Numbered from the stretch's first letter, positions 10,569 to 20,965 are shown. The stretch: 64,000 nucleotides of DNA from Macrotis lagotis (GCF_037893015.1 NC_133658.1:254267826-254331825); one strand, 5' to 3'. Numbers and translations are program-made. The notes: a model not told the origin generated them from the letters alone.

Positions 10569-10982
10569 TCAGGCCTCTCTTCCACTCCCAGCATTCTCAT
10601 TGTTCTTTTTCTCTGCACTTCTGACTTGGTTTGAATCAGAAGGGAAGATAGTCTCTGAATTTGACATAGTCTGGGCACTTACTGGAACTTGAAATCTCTG
10701 AGAATTCACAGGTTGAATCTCTAGTTTCTGTATGATGGTATCAGAGCTATTTACAGGAATAGAATCAATATGGTCTCGGAACTTGTGGGGGGAAGACACA
10801 GAAATATGACGGAGGAGTCTGCTGCTCTCTCCTTCCTTGTCCATCAATGCCACTGGCTCGTCAAGCTCTCAGTCAACATCAGGACAATCAGGGCACCTTT
10901 TAAAATGGTTGCCAACTAAGGAACAGGAGATCTTCCTACTGAAGCTCCAAATGAAACAGTGCCTCCAGAAAACCCTAGAGTC
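10569..10982 (-). pseudogene. coding-like remnant of unknown family
   Basis: On the minus strand the frame is open from 10982 down to a TGA at 10569-10571, apart from one in-frame TGA at 10869-10871. The first ATG after that stop is at 10842-10844. The upstream part reads with a Cys-rich cluster (HFKRCPDCPD) just before the TGA. The downstream part is Ser/Asn-rich (for example RLLRHISVSSPHKFRDHID) and not low-complexity. After the final stop another frame stays open to about 10460, as expected of a frameshifted coding relic. The TGA could have arisen from CGA by CpG decay. I do not recognise the family. No good splice acceptor precedes it and no poly(A) follows, so it could be a decayed exon, part of an old retrocopy, or chance. 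Confidence 0.3.
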
Positions 10983-11344
10983 TTATTTTCGCCTCTGAGG
11001 ATACTCTAAGGTTATTCAGGTAGGATGAGCAGCTCTGGTGTAAGGGCTTGCTGAGCCCTTTTCGGGCTGCTTAAGCAACTTCAATATCTCCTTGCTGCTA
11101 AACCCTCACCTGTGGCTCCACGAAGTTGTCTAGCTTGCCAAGCAGCCACACCCCATAAAAACTTCTCTGCAAATAAACTAAACCAGGTTGAGGGTAACCA
11201 CTCAAACCCACTGGTGGATTAGAGGGATGCCTGCCCCAAGTATGTGAAGACCCCCCCCCCCCCAACAGAATGGGCAGCTAAGAAAACTTTATTACAATGG
11301 CCATGAAAGCTGTGGAGTGCTTAGAGTTTGGTGAGACAACACCC
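10983..11344. other. single-copy stretch with C run
   Basis: No gene seen. Holds a 13-C homopolymer at 11251-11263. Confidence 0.5.
11251..11263. repeat. (C)13 homopolymer
   Basis: Uninterrupted C run outside any recognised repeat. Confidence 0.95.
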
Positions 11345-11520
11345 TAGTCTGGCCATAGCCAGTTATCTGAACTTTCATCTTGTCACTAGACTTTGATGAT
11401 GGAAGAAAGAGTGAGACTGACAATGTTGTGCAATTCTGCCTCACTTCAAGCCAATTCATACAGAGATCAAGATTTCCCCATGATGTCATAGGTCCTCTTC
11501 AAAAATGAAGGACAACTCTA
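11345..11520 (+). mobile_element. Type-B SINE, 3' half
   Basis: 'gagtgagactgacaatgttg', 'caagccaattcatacagaga', 'catgatgtcataggtcctct' and 'aaaaatgaaggacaact'. Head absent. Confidence 0.8.
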
Positions 11521-12110
11521 GTTCCTTGATATGCTCCATCACTAGGGCATGGAATTTAATATAAAACAAGTTTGTCTTAGAATCCATTTTAGAGATTTAT
11601 CTCTGCCTCCAGGCATCCTTATAGTAAGCTTTCCCTGCAGAATGTAGCATTCTATGGTAAATAGAATTTTGGTAAAAAATAAGAAGATCCCTTTACCCTT
11701 CAGACTCAAGTAGATGATTCACATTGGAGATAATAGCATGGTGTGATAGGAAGAACAGTGAATTTGAAGTTAATTCATTGTATATCATCTTGGGCAAATT
11801 ACTTTAGTAAATTGTAGTTCAGAGTCATAGAATGTCAGAGCATATAGATCAATTTTATACACAGAATTCAAAGGAGGAAACTAAATGAGATCAAAAGGGG
11901 AAGTGACTCAACCAATGTCCCATCAAAAAATTAGTGACGGAGTCAGGTACTGCACCCCAGACATGGAATCACAGGATAATTTGTCCAGGATTTGAAACTG
12001 GATACTTCTATCAAGGGAGGAACTGCATTAGGAACCCAGAAAACAATGACAGAAATGAAATAGTCTGCCCTCGAAGAGTTTGTAGTCTCATCAAGGAAAC
12101 ATGTACATAG
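11521..12110. other. single-copy with worn MIR
   Basis: 11820-11965 looks like a decayed minus-strand MIR core ('gtcatagaatgtcagagc', 'gaggaaactaaatgagat', 'gggaagtgactcaacc'). The rest is unassigned. Confidence 0.45.
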
Positions 12111-12245
12111 AAGGAAAACCTAGACATCATCCAGTCTAGTTCCCTTATTTTAGAGATGAGGAAATGAAGATATAAAGTGGCTAAATGTCTTACCCACAGT
12201 CCCTAAGATAATAAATAGCATAATTAGGATATGAATCCAAAAAAA
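12111..12245 (-). mobile_element. MIR-type SINE fragment
   Basis: 'tagacatcatccagtctagt', 'cttattttagagatgaggaa' and 'taggatatgaatcca'. Ends in an A run shared with the next copy. Confidence 0.65.
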
Positions 12246-12261
12246 AAAACCACACACCTAG

Positions 12262-12430
12262 AATTAGAAAGGACTTAGTCTAACCCCCTCATTTTACAGG
12301 AGAAGAAAGTAAGGACCTTACTCAAGATGAGAAAGAAAGGAAGTTTGGGGGGGAGGGGAGGTAGGACAGGATTTGAACCTAGCTATATTAACTCCAGAGC
12401 CAGGAACTCTCTACACTATACTGTGCTAAC
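12262..12430 (-). mobile_element. MIR-type SINE
   Basis: 'gaattagaaaggacttagtc', 'aaccccctcattttacagga', 'ggatttgaacctagctat' and 'gccaggaactctctacac'. Includes a 7-G run at 12347-12353. Confidence 0.75.
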
Positions 12431-12958
12431 GTTCCTCCCAGAGTTCATTGCACTGTGCTTCATGAGTGCTGATTTTGCTGCATACTTAGGCAAAACATTA
12501 GGCTGTCTGATAAAGCCTGGCAGTCACTGGAGGATCACCATTCAGACATGGGGTATGAAGGAATAGGAATGGAGAGGAGAGTTTCCTAAGGTCCCTATCT
12601 GGGGTAGTCAGTGTGGGTGTGTAGAATAAACTGCATCTGCATGTGAGCCACATCCAACACATCTTCTGAGTGATTTATCCCTCTGCCCACCTGATTTGCA
12701 TCTTCTTGCCATTGAGTGACTACAGAGGCAATTAATTGTGAAGGAAAGTAGAGAGAATCTTTGTTTTTCTTTGAAAATTGGCTCACAGCCTTCAGTAATT
12801 TTTCTTCTTCCTTAACACCTTCTCAATGGAAGTTGGTTTTCAAGCTAATCATGTTCAGAAAAAGAAAAATATTTGGCCAAGTCTAAAAATCTTCAAAGTG
12901 CTATAAAAAGATTTGAATGAATTTTCTGATCTGTGAAAAATATACCTTTTACTTCTCC
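12431..12958. other. single-copy stretch, no gene seen
   Basis: 12570-12760 is unremarkable single-copy sequence. Short open frames here are not supported by start, splice or domain signals. Confidence 0.5.
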
Positions 12959-12959
12959 T

Positions 12960-13110
12960 TATAAAAAAGCACTGGACTGGGACCCAAGAGAACCTGGTTC
13001 TGCAACTAATACTCTGCCTTGGAAAAGTTTCTCTGAGTCTCAACTTCTTTATCTGAGAATGAAGGAGTTGGACTAAATAGTTTCTAAAATGGTTTTTAGC
13101 TCCAACTGCC
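12960..13110 (+). mobile_element. MIR-type SINE
   Basis: 'gcactggactgggacccaag', 'gagtctcaacttctttatct', 'gttggactaaatagtttcta'. This subtype has the 'ggactagatgacctctaagg' style end. Confidence 0.75.
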
Positions 13111-13129
13111 ATTAGAGCTATAAGCCCAA

Positions 13130-13292
13130 GAGAATATCTATCTAGTCCATTCCCATTATTTTATAGAAGAGTAAATGAAACCCAGGAGAGATTAAAAGAT
13201 TCACCTAAGCTCACACAGCAAGTCAGAATTTGAATTTAAGTCTTCTAACTCCAAATTGAGTGTTCTTTTCTCTAAACTATGTTACTTCTTTG
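13130..13292 (-). mobile_element. MIR-type SINE
   Basis: Back to back with the preceding plus-strand copy: 'ctagtccattcccattattt', 'gctcacacagcaagtcagaa', 'ttgaatttaagtcttctaac'. Confidence 0.75.
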
Positions 13293-13928
13293 GTGCTATG
13301 ATCCTTATTAGGGGTCTTTCATAACAACAGACTATAAATGAGACTATTGCAAGAATTTCATTCCAATAGGGTTCCAGAAATAGTTGAAATGTCTAAAAAT
13401 TTAATGGATCCAAGTTTGTATCTTTATCAATAAAATGTGTTTATGAATGCCCCTGGTTGGCCAAATTATCTCTCAGAATCAAGCTGACCCAGTACCTTGG
13501 TAAAAAAGATTGTAAGGTAGTCCAATGTGGATTAGCAGGGTAGTCAGTCAGTGGCAAAGGATCCAAGAAAAATAAAAGACACCAGCTGCAAATTCTCTAC
13601 AAGAGTCCCTTTTCCTATTCAACAAAGAAAGGATAGACATCTGAGGTTGCAAAGTTATCAACTAATGCTTCAGAAATGCCTCCTTCAATTGCTTTTTGGA
13701 TCTGATTGAGGGCAGGAATTACAAGACAAAATTTTGATACAGCTGAACATTTATTCAGACCCTCCCTCCCTAGGAACTACTAATGGTCATTGCCTTTAAA
13801 GAACTTTTAATTCAAGTATAAAAAGCAGAAAAATTTCAGAACAGCATAAAAATAAGCCACAACTTGACCAGTTCAGACTGAATGAGTCTCAATATTACAC
13901 AAATCAGGCAATTGCCAAGGAAAATAGA
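13293..13928. other. single-copy with short duplicated segment
   Basis: 13401-13439 matches 15441-15479 at 38 of 39 bases (see findings). Otherwise unassigned, with no gene. Confidence 0.5.
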
Positions 13929-13929
13929 T

Positions 13930-14140
13930 TTAGGAGAGACATCATGGAATAGTGAAAAGTTGGATTTGGAATTAGAGATTGGGTTCAAATTCTGATTCTC
14001 CCCCTTCCTTCCCCTTGGTATGACTTTGAACAAATCATTTAATTTCTTCTGGACTTGGCTCCTCATTTGTAAAATGAGGGGGTTGGATGAGATCTCTAAG
14101 GGTCCCACCTGGCTCAAAATCTAGGATCCTATGAGGTTCT
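13930..14140 (+). mobile_element. MIR-type SINE
   Basis: 'catcatggaatagtgaaaag', 'gattgggttcaaattctgat', 'cctcatttgtaaaatgaggg', 'ggttggatgagatctctaag' and 'aaatctaggatcctatga'. Nearly full length. Confidence 0.85.
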
Positions 14141-14554
14141 CTCTAGGGAGGAAGAGTTCTTTTTAGAAAACTCCAGAAGAAACCAGAGGTCATGTCCGAC
14201 TATTCAAGGCCTGGATGAAAATACTTGCCCATACACCAAGGTGTGGGGGCAAATTTACATAATGATGTTTGCCTAACTCCATACTCTGCTTCATACCCAT
14301 TACAGGGTTACTCTAGACTGAACTCCCACCTGGCTTCTGTTAGCCTCTTCTTGGCTTCTGGGATTCTTGACTGACTCTGCTTCCCCTTCAGACCTTCAGT
14401 CCATATGACTTCATTTCCTGTCATTTCACTGCCCTTCAAGAAAAAGAGGGGTCAGTCAGCACCAGGGAGCCATTTCACTTACCAGTCTGAGGACCAAGAA
14501 CAATATCAGGATACCTGCATGTGAAAGGAGTGGGTAAGGGAATGAGGGGAAGGG
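14141..14554. other. single-copy stretch, no gene seen
   Basis: No family, frame or RNA structure recognised. Confidence 0.5.
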
Positions 14555-14745
14555 AATGAGCCTTTATATAGAACCTACTAAGTGATAGACACTAATCTAA
14601 GTGCTTTACTGATAGATATTATCTCATTTGATCTTCACAACCACCCTGAGAAGTAGGTGTGGCTACTTTCCCCATTTTAGAATTGAGGAAGTAAAAGGAC
14701 TTGACAATACAGCCAGCACCTGAGACTGAATTTTAACTTAGATTT
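14555..14745 (-). mobile_element. MIR-type SINE
   Basis: 'gcctttatatagaacctact', 'gatattatctcatttgatct', 'tgagaagtaggtgtggctac' and 'ccattttagaattgaggaa'. Runs straight into a Mar1-type copy on the other strand. Confidence 0.8.
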
Positions 14746-14749
14746 TCCT

Positions 14750-14912
14750 GCTTTAGTTATTTACTAGCTATGGGACCTTAGTTAAATGGCTTAAGCCTGT
14801 TTGCCTTAGTTTCCTTATCTGCAAAATGAACTGGAGAAGAAATTAACCAACCATTCCAATATCTTTGCCAGGAGTCATACACAACTGCTACAGCTGAACA
14901 ATAAGACTCCAG
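14750..14912 (+). mobile_element. Mar1-type SINE
   Basis: 'tttactagctatgggacctt', 'tagtttccttatctgcaaaa', 'tgaactggagaagaaatt', 'accattccaatatctttgcc', then the RTE-like end 'ggagtcatacacaactgcta'. 5'-truncated. Confidence 0.8.
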
Positions 14913-15405
14913 GCCCAGCCTTCTCTCCATTGCATCCCCCAGTTGCTTCCAGGCTTTTGCTGGCCAATCACCACAAACCTTGGCTGAAAGGTAATGGTGA
15001 CTGCTTGCTTAACTATCAGGAATAATGGAGTATGAATAAATGATGTTACTGACCAAATATATTATACCTGAGCATATCTCCATTTACAAAAAACTGCTGA
15101 ATAAAAATCTTAACATAAAATAAATAGATTTGGTTCACTAAAGGTTTGTTGAATTAGGTGCTTTACTAAATAAAGATCTCTAAAGCATAGAGCTCAGCAA
15201 ATATGTTTAAAATAGAATTTAATTTACAAACATTCAACACATACACAAATCTAGAGCACATCCTCTTTATGAGGAGAGGACTGTCTGTTCTTTGATTCCC
15301 TTCTGCTCAAGAAAAGCTTTTCCTTTGATTAATACAGACCCAATAGACTCAAGCTTCATCTTTTGGTAATTTAAAGTTCTCTTGTGAATATAACTTGAAA
15401 GTTTT
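14913..15405. other. single-copy stretch, no gene seen
   Basis: AT-rich; nothing assignable. Confidence 0.5.
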
Positions 15406-15486
15406 ATCACTAAATTGTTGTGTGACCTGGAACAAATCTTTTAATGGATCCAAGTTTGTATCTTTATCAATAAGATGTGAAAAGGA
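15406..15486 (+). mobile_element. partial MIR overwritten by a duplicated segment
   Basis: Starts as MIR ('tgtgtgacctggaacaaatc'), but the normal 'acttaacctc...' middle is replaced by the 39-bp segment shared with 13401-13439. Ends in 'aagatgtgaaaa'. Confidence 0.5.
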
Positions 15487-15666
15487 GTAGTACAATGGAA
15501 AAAAAAACACAAATTTGGGAATCAAAGGAATCATCTGATACCTAATTACATATGCTACCTTGGGCAAGTCATTTAACTTCCCTAACCTCAGTTCCTCCAT
15601 GTGTAGAATGAGAATGTTGGACTAGATGATTGCTGAGGTCCCTTCCAGTTCTAGATCTATGATCCC
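15487..15666 (+). mobile_element. MIR-type SINE
   Basis: 'accttgggcaagtcatttaa', 'cttccctaacctcagttcc', 'gttggactagatgattgctg' and 'aggtcccttccagttctaga'. Feeds into the tail-derived minisatellite. Confidence 0.85.
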
Positions 15667-15689
15667 ATGGTGAGATTAGACCAACCCTT

Positions 15690-16115
15690 TCTTGGTCTGC
15701 CATCCAGTGTTCAAAGGTCCCTTCCAACTCTGTCATTCTGTGTTCTAAGATACCTCCTTGTTCTTGAATTTTATATTCTTTTCATAGTATGATGACTTGG
15801 AGTCAGAAGGGTTCAGTCCCACCTCAAATTCTTACTAGTGGAATGGCCATGGGAAAGTCATTTAACCTCTCAAAGCTTTAATTTCTCCACCTGTAGATTG
15901 CGATACTGATTCTTGCACTATAAAATTTACAGGATTATTGTGAGCAAACCATTTTGTCAATTTTAAAGTACTACAAAAGATTTCTTCCTCTTCTAGTATT
16001 CTTTGTCCTAAAGTCCCTCTTGACTCCAATTTCTGTGTTCTAAGGTCTCTTCTTTCTTTAGCATCTTCTGTTTTATGCTCTAGGTTCCTTCAAGCTCTGA
16101 CATTCTATGCTTCCA
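15690..16115 (+). repeat. degenerate minisatellite from MIR tail
   Basis: Repeated 'ggtcccttccaactctgtc' plus 'attctgtgttctaag' units recur near 15711-15750, 16008-16060 and 16075-16112, with period near 30 bp and high divergence. A separate plus-strand MIR ('gacttggagtcagaaggg' to 'tttaaagtactacaaaa') occupies 15795-15980 between unit groups. Confidence 0.7.
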
Positions 16116-16504
16116 TGGATCCATAAGTCTGTATCATCTTCTTTACTGGAGAAATAAGGGAATCAAGTAGTCAGATGTTTCAATAAACTGAGTTGATTCA
16201 TGATTTCTTTCCTAAGCACATGAGGGAGAAAGAGAAAGCAGTCACTGGTTCATTTTTATTTTTCTGCCAGAGACAGAGAATCAACTTTTCCCCCTTAGAA
16301 ACAACAGGAACAGCAAATTAGTGACCCTGATCTAACCTCATCACTGTCTACCACTTTTTGCCTTAGGCAGTGAGCTTCAGTCACTAGAGTAAAAATTTAT
16401 ACAAGGGCACAAAAGACATTAAATTCTCAGAATGTTGGCTTGGTAAAGTTCCACAAGCCCAAGGGTCAGCAGGAAGGAGAGATTCTACTCACTTTTCCTC
16501 CACC
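16116..16504. other. single-copy stretch, no gene seen
   Basis: Nothing assignable beyond short purine-rich patches. Confidence 0.5.
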
Positions 16505-16680
16505 ACCACCCTCATTCAATTTTTATGCTTCTCTCTAGACCTAGCTTAAATGCAATTTTCTCCATGAAGTCTTCCTTGATTCATGTACCACTGCCACCCC
16601 TCTCCCAAGTCTCCATTTCTAAAATTTCATGGTCCTTTGATTCTGACCTCTTCCATAACAACATTACCCTTATGTGATTT
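16505..16680 (+). mobile_element. L2 ORF2 end
   Basis: 'gacctagcttaaatgcaatt', 'tctccatgaagtcttccttg' and 'attcatgtaccactgcc' match the conserved final ORF2 segment of L2. Followed by an AT microsatellite and L2 3'UTR-like sequence. Confidence 0.75.
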
Positions 16681-16772
16681 ATATATATAAATATATATAG
16701 CTATTAGACATATACACTGTCATAGACACATACAAATACATGTATATTTATGTGTACGTATACACACAGTAT
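16677..16772. repeat. AT/GT-rich simple repeat
   Basis: 'tttatatatataaatatata' followed by CACATAC/TGTATAC runs. It interrupts the L2 fragment. Confidence 0.7.
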
Positions 16773-16784
16773 TTTCTTTTACAT

Positions 16785-16935
16785 TTTGATCTCACTTTTC
16801 CAATTAAATTATAAGCTCTTTGATATAAAGCATGGAGTCATATTCAGTTCTGCATCCCCCAAATTCCCCCAATCCCAAGGATACCCCCAATATCCAACAC
16901 TTACTAGTTGTTCAGCATTTTGTTAGAATGATTCA
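16785..16935 (+). mobile_element. L2 3'UTR fragment (weak)
   Basis: 'aattataagctctttgatat' and 'tccaacacttactagttgtt' follow L2 3' order loosely. Degraded. Confidence 0.45.
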
Positions 16936-17594
16936 GTGCCTAGAGGGACCATGGAAGTATACAGAAAAAAGGGATGGAGACGTGTTGAAAGTGAGCTTGT
17001 TTGTACTTCACAATTTCACCCTAGCCCCACTCTGGCTGTGTTACTGGGCACTGTCTGCCCCTTGAGAAGCTAGTTCTGTGTCTGCCACCAACCTCAGACT
17101 GGTGGTATGTCACTGAGGTTGGCCACAGAAATGACAGAATACACTGAGGTTTTTTGAGGAGGGCCAGGCTTAGCTCTTTTCCCCAACCACAAACTCTTTT
17201 GTTCCCTTTCTGTGGACAGGCCTGGTACTCGAGCCCCACTCATTTGGGTGGGAAGGGACTTAGTCATGAAAGATGCCATGCTTGTGACCTAGATACAACT
17301 GCTTGGGTGCTCCCCAGGAGCCACTGGACCAGCCTCCCAGAATGAATCCATGTCATTCCCAATTCCTCTTTGGGACTAGACTAAAGGGGCACGTCTAGTA
17401 GTCATCACTTTGGAGATGATGGTTATGACAATAGCTGGAAATGACTGCTGAGTCAAATAAAGATTTTTTCAGAATAGGAAAGACTGAGCTTTTTGCAAAA
17501 CCAAGGGAGGGAAGAATTGAAAATGTTAAAGAAGAGAATGAGAATTGAGAAGGGATGAACACCTTTTAAAAAGACAATTTAATTTAGTGGATTT
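16936..17594. other. single-copy, GC-richer stretch
   Basis: No repeat recognised. 17000-17380 is among the GC-richer single-copy patches. Overlapping short frames occur on both strands (17021-17345), which is typical of GC-rich noncoding DNA; none has a domain. Confidence 0.45.
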
Positions 17595-17596
17595 AG

Positions 17597-17822
17597 GGGC
17601 AGCTAGGTGATGAGTGCTGGGCTTGAAGTTAGGGAGACTCATATTCTTAAGTTCAAATCTGACCTCAGACACTTACCATCTGGACAAATTACTTAACCCT
17701 ATTGCTTCAGTTTCCTCATATGTCAAATAAGCTGGAAAAGAAAAAGACAGACTACTCTTATATCTTTGCCATGACCAAATGAGGTTGTAAAGCATTAGGC
17801 ATAACTAAAATAAAAAAAATCT
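17597..17822 (+). mobile_element. Mar1-type SINE
   Basis: Full length: head 'ggggcagctaggtgatgagt', 'gttcaaatctgacctcagac', 'ttcagtttcctcatatgtca', 'atatctttgccatgaccaaa' and a tail of A runs. A short AT-rich target lies 5' of it. Confidence 0.85.
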
Positions 17823-17825
17823 GGA

Positions 17826-18003
17826 AAATGTAATAGATAAAGCACTAGGAATAGAATGAAGACTCACCTTAGCTACTCACTAGCTTTTTGAGCCTGGGCA
17901 AATCACTTTGTCCCACTAGGCCTCAGTTCTTCACCTGTAACATGAGGAAGCTATACTAGATGGTTTCTAAGACCACTTCTAGCTCTAAATTTATGATCCC
18001 ATG
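17826..18003 (+). mobile_element. MIR-type SINE
   Basis: 'tgagcctgggcaaatcactt', 'aggcctcagttcttcacctg' and 'gctatactagatggtttcta' with the 'ctctaaatttatgatcccat' end. Head-to-tail with the preceding Mar1. Confidence 0.8.
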
Positions 18004-18064
18004 TAGTAAACACATCATCTAAAATTAGAACAAGAAATGAGAACTCAGGTGTAACACAAGATTC

Positions 18065-18350
18065 AATTTAATACAACAAACATTTATTAAGCACCTACCA
18101 GGTATGTAAAGTCCTGGGCAAGGTACTGAGGATACTAAAGAGAAAAGTGAATCAATTAGTGCCCTCAAGAAACTTACAGTTTCATAGAGAAACTAATATA
18201 TCTATACAAGAAAGTATGATAGAAGGTAGTGTGTGATATGGCAAAGGAGAAAACTCAACAAAGAGCTCTAGGAAATTTGAGAAAAGTAAGAAAGAGAGAT
18301 CACTTTCACTTGTGAATGTCAGAAATATTGGAGAAAATATGTGAGTGACT
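18065..18350 (-). mobile_element. L2 3' region
   Basis: 'acaacaaacatttattaagc', 'acctaccaggtatgtaaag', 'aattagtgccctcaagaaac' and 'aaagtatgatagaaggta'. Confidence 0.8.
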
Positions 18351-18370
18351 TCAGCCAAATAACTTTCATC

Positions 18371-18520
18371 TTTTTTTTAATTATTTAAGGCAATGGGGTT
18401 AAGTGACTTGCCCAAGGCCACTCAGCTAGGTAATTATTAAGTGTCTGAGGTCACTTTTGAACTCAGGTCCTCCTGACTCCAGGGCTGGTACTCTATCCAA
18501 TGCTCCACCTAGCTGCCTCC
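18371..18520 (-). mobile_element. WSINE1-like SINE
   Basis: Complete reverse copy: T run, 'aaggcaatggggttaagtga', 'cactcagctaggtaattatt', 'gaactcaggtcctcctgact' and head 'ccacctagctgcct'. A short possible TSD 'tcatctt' lies at 18367-18373 and 18521-18527. Confidence 0.85.
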
Positions 18521-18527
18521 TCATCTT

Positions 18528-19025
18528 CTTTTTTTTAAAGAAAAATTATTTATTCATTTGTATTTCCAATTAAATGTAATGATACTTTTCAACAATCATT
18601 TTTTTTTACATTTTTCTCCTTCCCTCCTCCCTTCCCCTGAAAGAAAGCAATTTAATATAGGCTCTATATCTATAATCCTGCTAAACATAGATCCATATTC
18701 ATCAGGTCATTAAAAAAAGAATCACATCCAAAGGGAAGGAAAAAATTGAGAGAAAAAAATAGATTAATTCTTAAGATAACTTTAAAAAAAATTGAAGATA
18801 GTAAACTTTGGTCTTCATTTAAACTCCACAGTTCCTTCTCCATATATGGGTGATATTCTCCATCACAAGTCTTTTAGTATTGTCTTTGATTATTGTACTG
18901 CACAAATAATCAGGTCCGTAGTTGATCACTTCTCCAGGGTGCTGTTAGTGTGCATAATGTTTTTCTGGTTCTGCTCACTTCACTCAGCATCAGATCATTC
19001 AAATCTTTCCATGCCATTCCCTCAT
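18528..19025 (-). mobile_element. L1 3'UTR fragment
   Basis: Reverse L1 3' end: T-rich start, 'ctccttccctcctcccttcc', 'atattctccatcacaagtct', 'tggttctgctcacttcactc' and 'agcatcagatcattcaaatc'. Retains more of the 3'UTR than the other minus-strand L1 copies. Confidence 0.85.
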
Positions 19026-19179
19026 TAGCCTTCATCTTCTTAAAGCTGACAGTTATCTTTAAGGCTGTGTGGAATATCTGGAAAAGATAAAACTGACTGG
19101 GTACTAGATAAGGAAAGGTCTGGAATCATTCCCTTACATATGGATGTACATATGGATGGAGTCAGTAAGAAAACTGTTG

Positions 19180-19262
19180 GCTTGTAAGCTCCTTGAGGGT
19201 AGGAACCATGCCTTTTATTACTCATCCTTCCCACCTGTTTTAATGTAAATGTTGGCTGCTAT
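19180..19262 (+). mobile_element. L2 3' end fragment
   Basis: 'gtaagctccttgagggtagg', 'aaccatgccttttattac' and 'taaatgttggctgct'. Confidence 0.6.
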
Positions 19263-19462
19263 TTCTTCAGATAGGATGAACCTCATGAATTAACTTGATA
19301 CTGTAAGGACTGGACTTTGACTGACTGAAGCCTGGGTTTCTTTCTTATTAAAGAAAACTTCTACCTGACTCTACTTCCAATAGCACTATATTCTTGTTTT
19401 ATAGTCTGAAAAATTTTCTCTGGACTTGGCAAGGTAGAAAGAGATAGCATCTCACATAATCA

Positions 19463-19735
19463 ATTGTTGTTATTATTATTATTATTATAACAATAGCTAA
19501 TACATATATGACTTTGAATTTTGCAAAGTGCTTTACAAATATCTAATTTGATCCTCACAACAACTCTGAGAGAAACGTGCTATTAGTAATATTTTCATAT
19601 TATAGATGAAAAAAACTGAGGTTGGAAAGGTTACATGATTTGCCCAGGGTTATACAACCAGTAAATGTTTGACTCAGGTTTGACTCAGGTTTGAACTCAG
19701 GTTTTCCTGATTCCAGCTCTAGTTCTCCTTCTCCT
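19463..19735 (-). mobile_element. MIR-type SINE
   Basis: (ATT)n start at 19470-19488, 'aaagtgctttacaaatatct', 'gatcctcacaacaactctga' and 'ttgcccagggttatacaacc'. The head carries a local 12-bp triplication of 'gactcaggttt'-type units near 19670-19702. Confidence 0.85.
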
Positions 19736-19744
19736 ACATCACCA

Positions 19745-19925
19745 TAATAGCATTGGTTTTCAAAGTGCTTTATACATTATACTTACTTGATCCTTGCAAC
19801 AAGGTTGTGTCACTATAGGTATTGTTATCTTCTATTTAGAGATGTGGAAACTGAGGCTCAGAAAGGTTAACTGAACTATCCATGGTTCACACAGCTAAGT
19901 GCTAGAGTCAGGATCTGAAGTCAGT
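19745..19925 (-). mobile_element. MIR-type SINE
   Basis: 'aaagtgctttatacattata', 'gatgtggaaactgaggctca' and 'gttcacacagctaagtgct'. Lies in tandem with copies on both sides. Confidence 0.8.
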
Positions 19926-19926
19926 A

Positions 19927-20225
19927 GTGTTGATGATATTTTGTCCTTTGTTCTTGAAGAACATAAGGGAAGTGATGCCCTGGCAAGCACATGAACTGGA
20001 TTTGAGTGAGAAGGGGCTATGTTAAGTCATCAGCCTCACTTTCTTCTCTGGAGCCATCTGAGTCCAGTGAGCAGATGTGAATCAAAATGACCGAGATAGC
20101 CCTGGATGTGAGGCAATTATGGTTAAGTGACTGACCCAAAGTCACACAGTAAATGTCTGAGATCAGAAAATTGAAATCAGGTCCTCCTGATTTCAGGGCT
20201 GGCACTCTACCTACTGAGAAGACAG
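19927..20225 (-). mobile_element. Type-B SINE, near full length
   Basis: 'tttgtcctttgttcttgaag', 'agggaagtgatgccctggca', 'gagccatctgagtccagtga', then core 'ttaagtgactgacccaaa' and head 'ctggcactctacctactga'. Third SINE in a row in the same orientation. Confidence 0.85.
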
Positions 20226-20794
20226 CAGAGGTGGTATAGCTAAATACTCTTGTTGTCTCACCTCCAATCTAATTCATATGAATCAAATGGCCCCTTTCTT
20301 AAAATTGGGAAATTTTGACTTGATAGTCAAGTGTTATTACTCATGCAATAGTAGTCTCAGATGGGGATCTAAAAAATTCTTTAAAGCCTGAATATCACAT
20401 TGATTCATTTATTCATCCATTCAACAGTCACTGATGTTACAATAGGGTTTACTTAGGGAAAAATATTTGGAAGAAATTCTCATGTTAAATATTTGAATTA
20501 CAAAATGAATTATGAAGGACAGAACTAGAACAAATGGTTTACAATATGTATATATTTCTATGTTTTGAAAATATATATGAATGGATGCCAAGGAGAAGGC
20601 TTGACATTGGAAAGAACATAAGAATTACTCTCTTAAAAAAGTTATCATTATTTTCTCAAGTTTGTCAGAGAGAATATAGCCTAATGATTCCTCATCATAT
20701 ATTGGAAAATAGAAAACCTGTTCTTTCCATTTCTTCTGTATTTACCTTTTTTTTTTTACTAGAACTGTGAATGTTTAATTAAATATTTATTTAT
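20226..20794. other. single-copy stretch, no gene seen
   Basis: AT-rich. An L2-like 'attcatttattcatccattc' lies near 20404. Short frame 20534-20770 is AT-driven. Confidence 0.45.
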
Positions 20795-20945
20795 CTTTAC
20801 TGGACATGATTTCACCAGTGTGGGGAGTACCCAGGAAGGAAACTCAATTTGCCAATGTAGACTGGTATTTGTTTTATGATTTATACTTGATAGTTACCTA
20901 GAGTACTGAGAAGTTAAGTGATTTGCCCAGGGTCATTCAGCCATT
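20795..20945 (-). mobile_element. Type-C SINE, copy 1
   Basis: 'ctggacatgatttcaccagt', 'gtggggagtacccaggaagg', 'ccaatgtagactggtatt' and 'aagtgatttgcccagggtca'. Shares this 3' half with 44215 and 58368. I know it as a marsupial CORE-SINE subtype but cannot name it. Confidence 0.6.
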
Positions 20946-20965
20946 ATGTTATCAGACAAAGGCAG

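Noticed and set aside
15690..16115. Possible CRISPR-like repeat array
   Set aside because: Units are highly diverged, spacing is uneven, and they derive from a MIR end in mammalian DNA.
16677..16772. Regulatory AT-rich element or origin
   Set aside because: Simple repeat growth inside an L2 fragment explains it.
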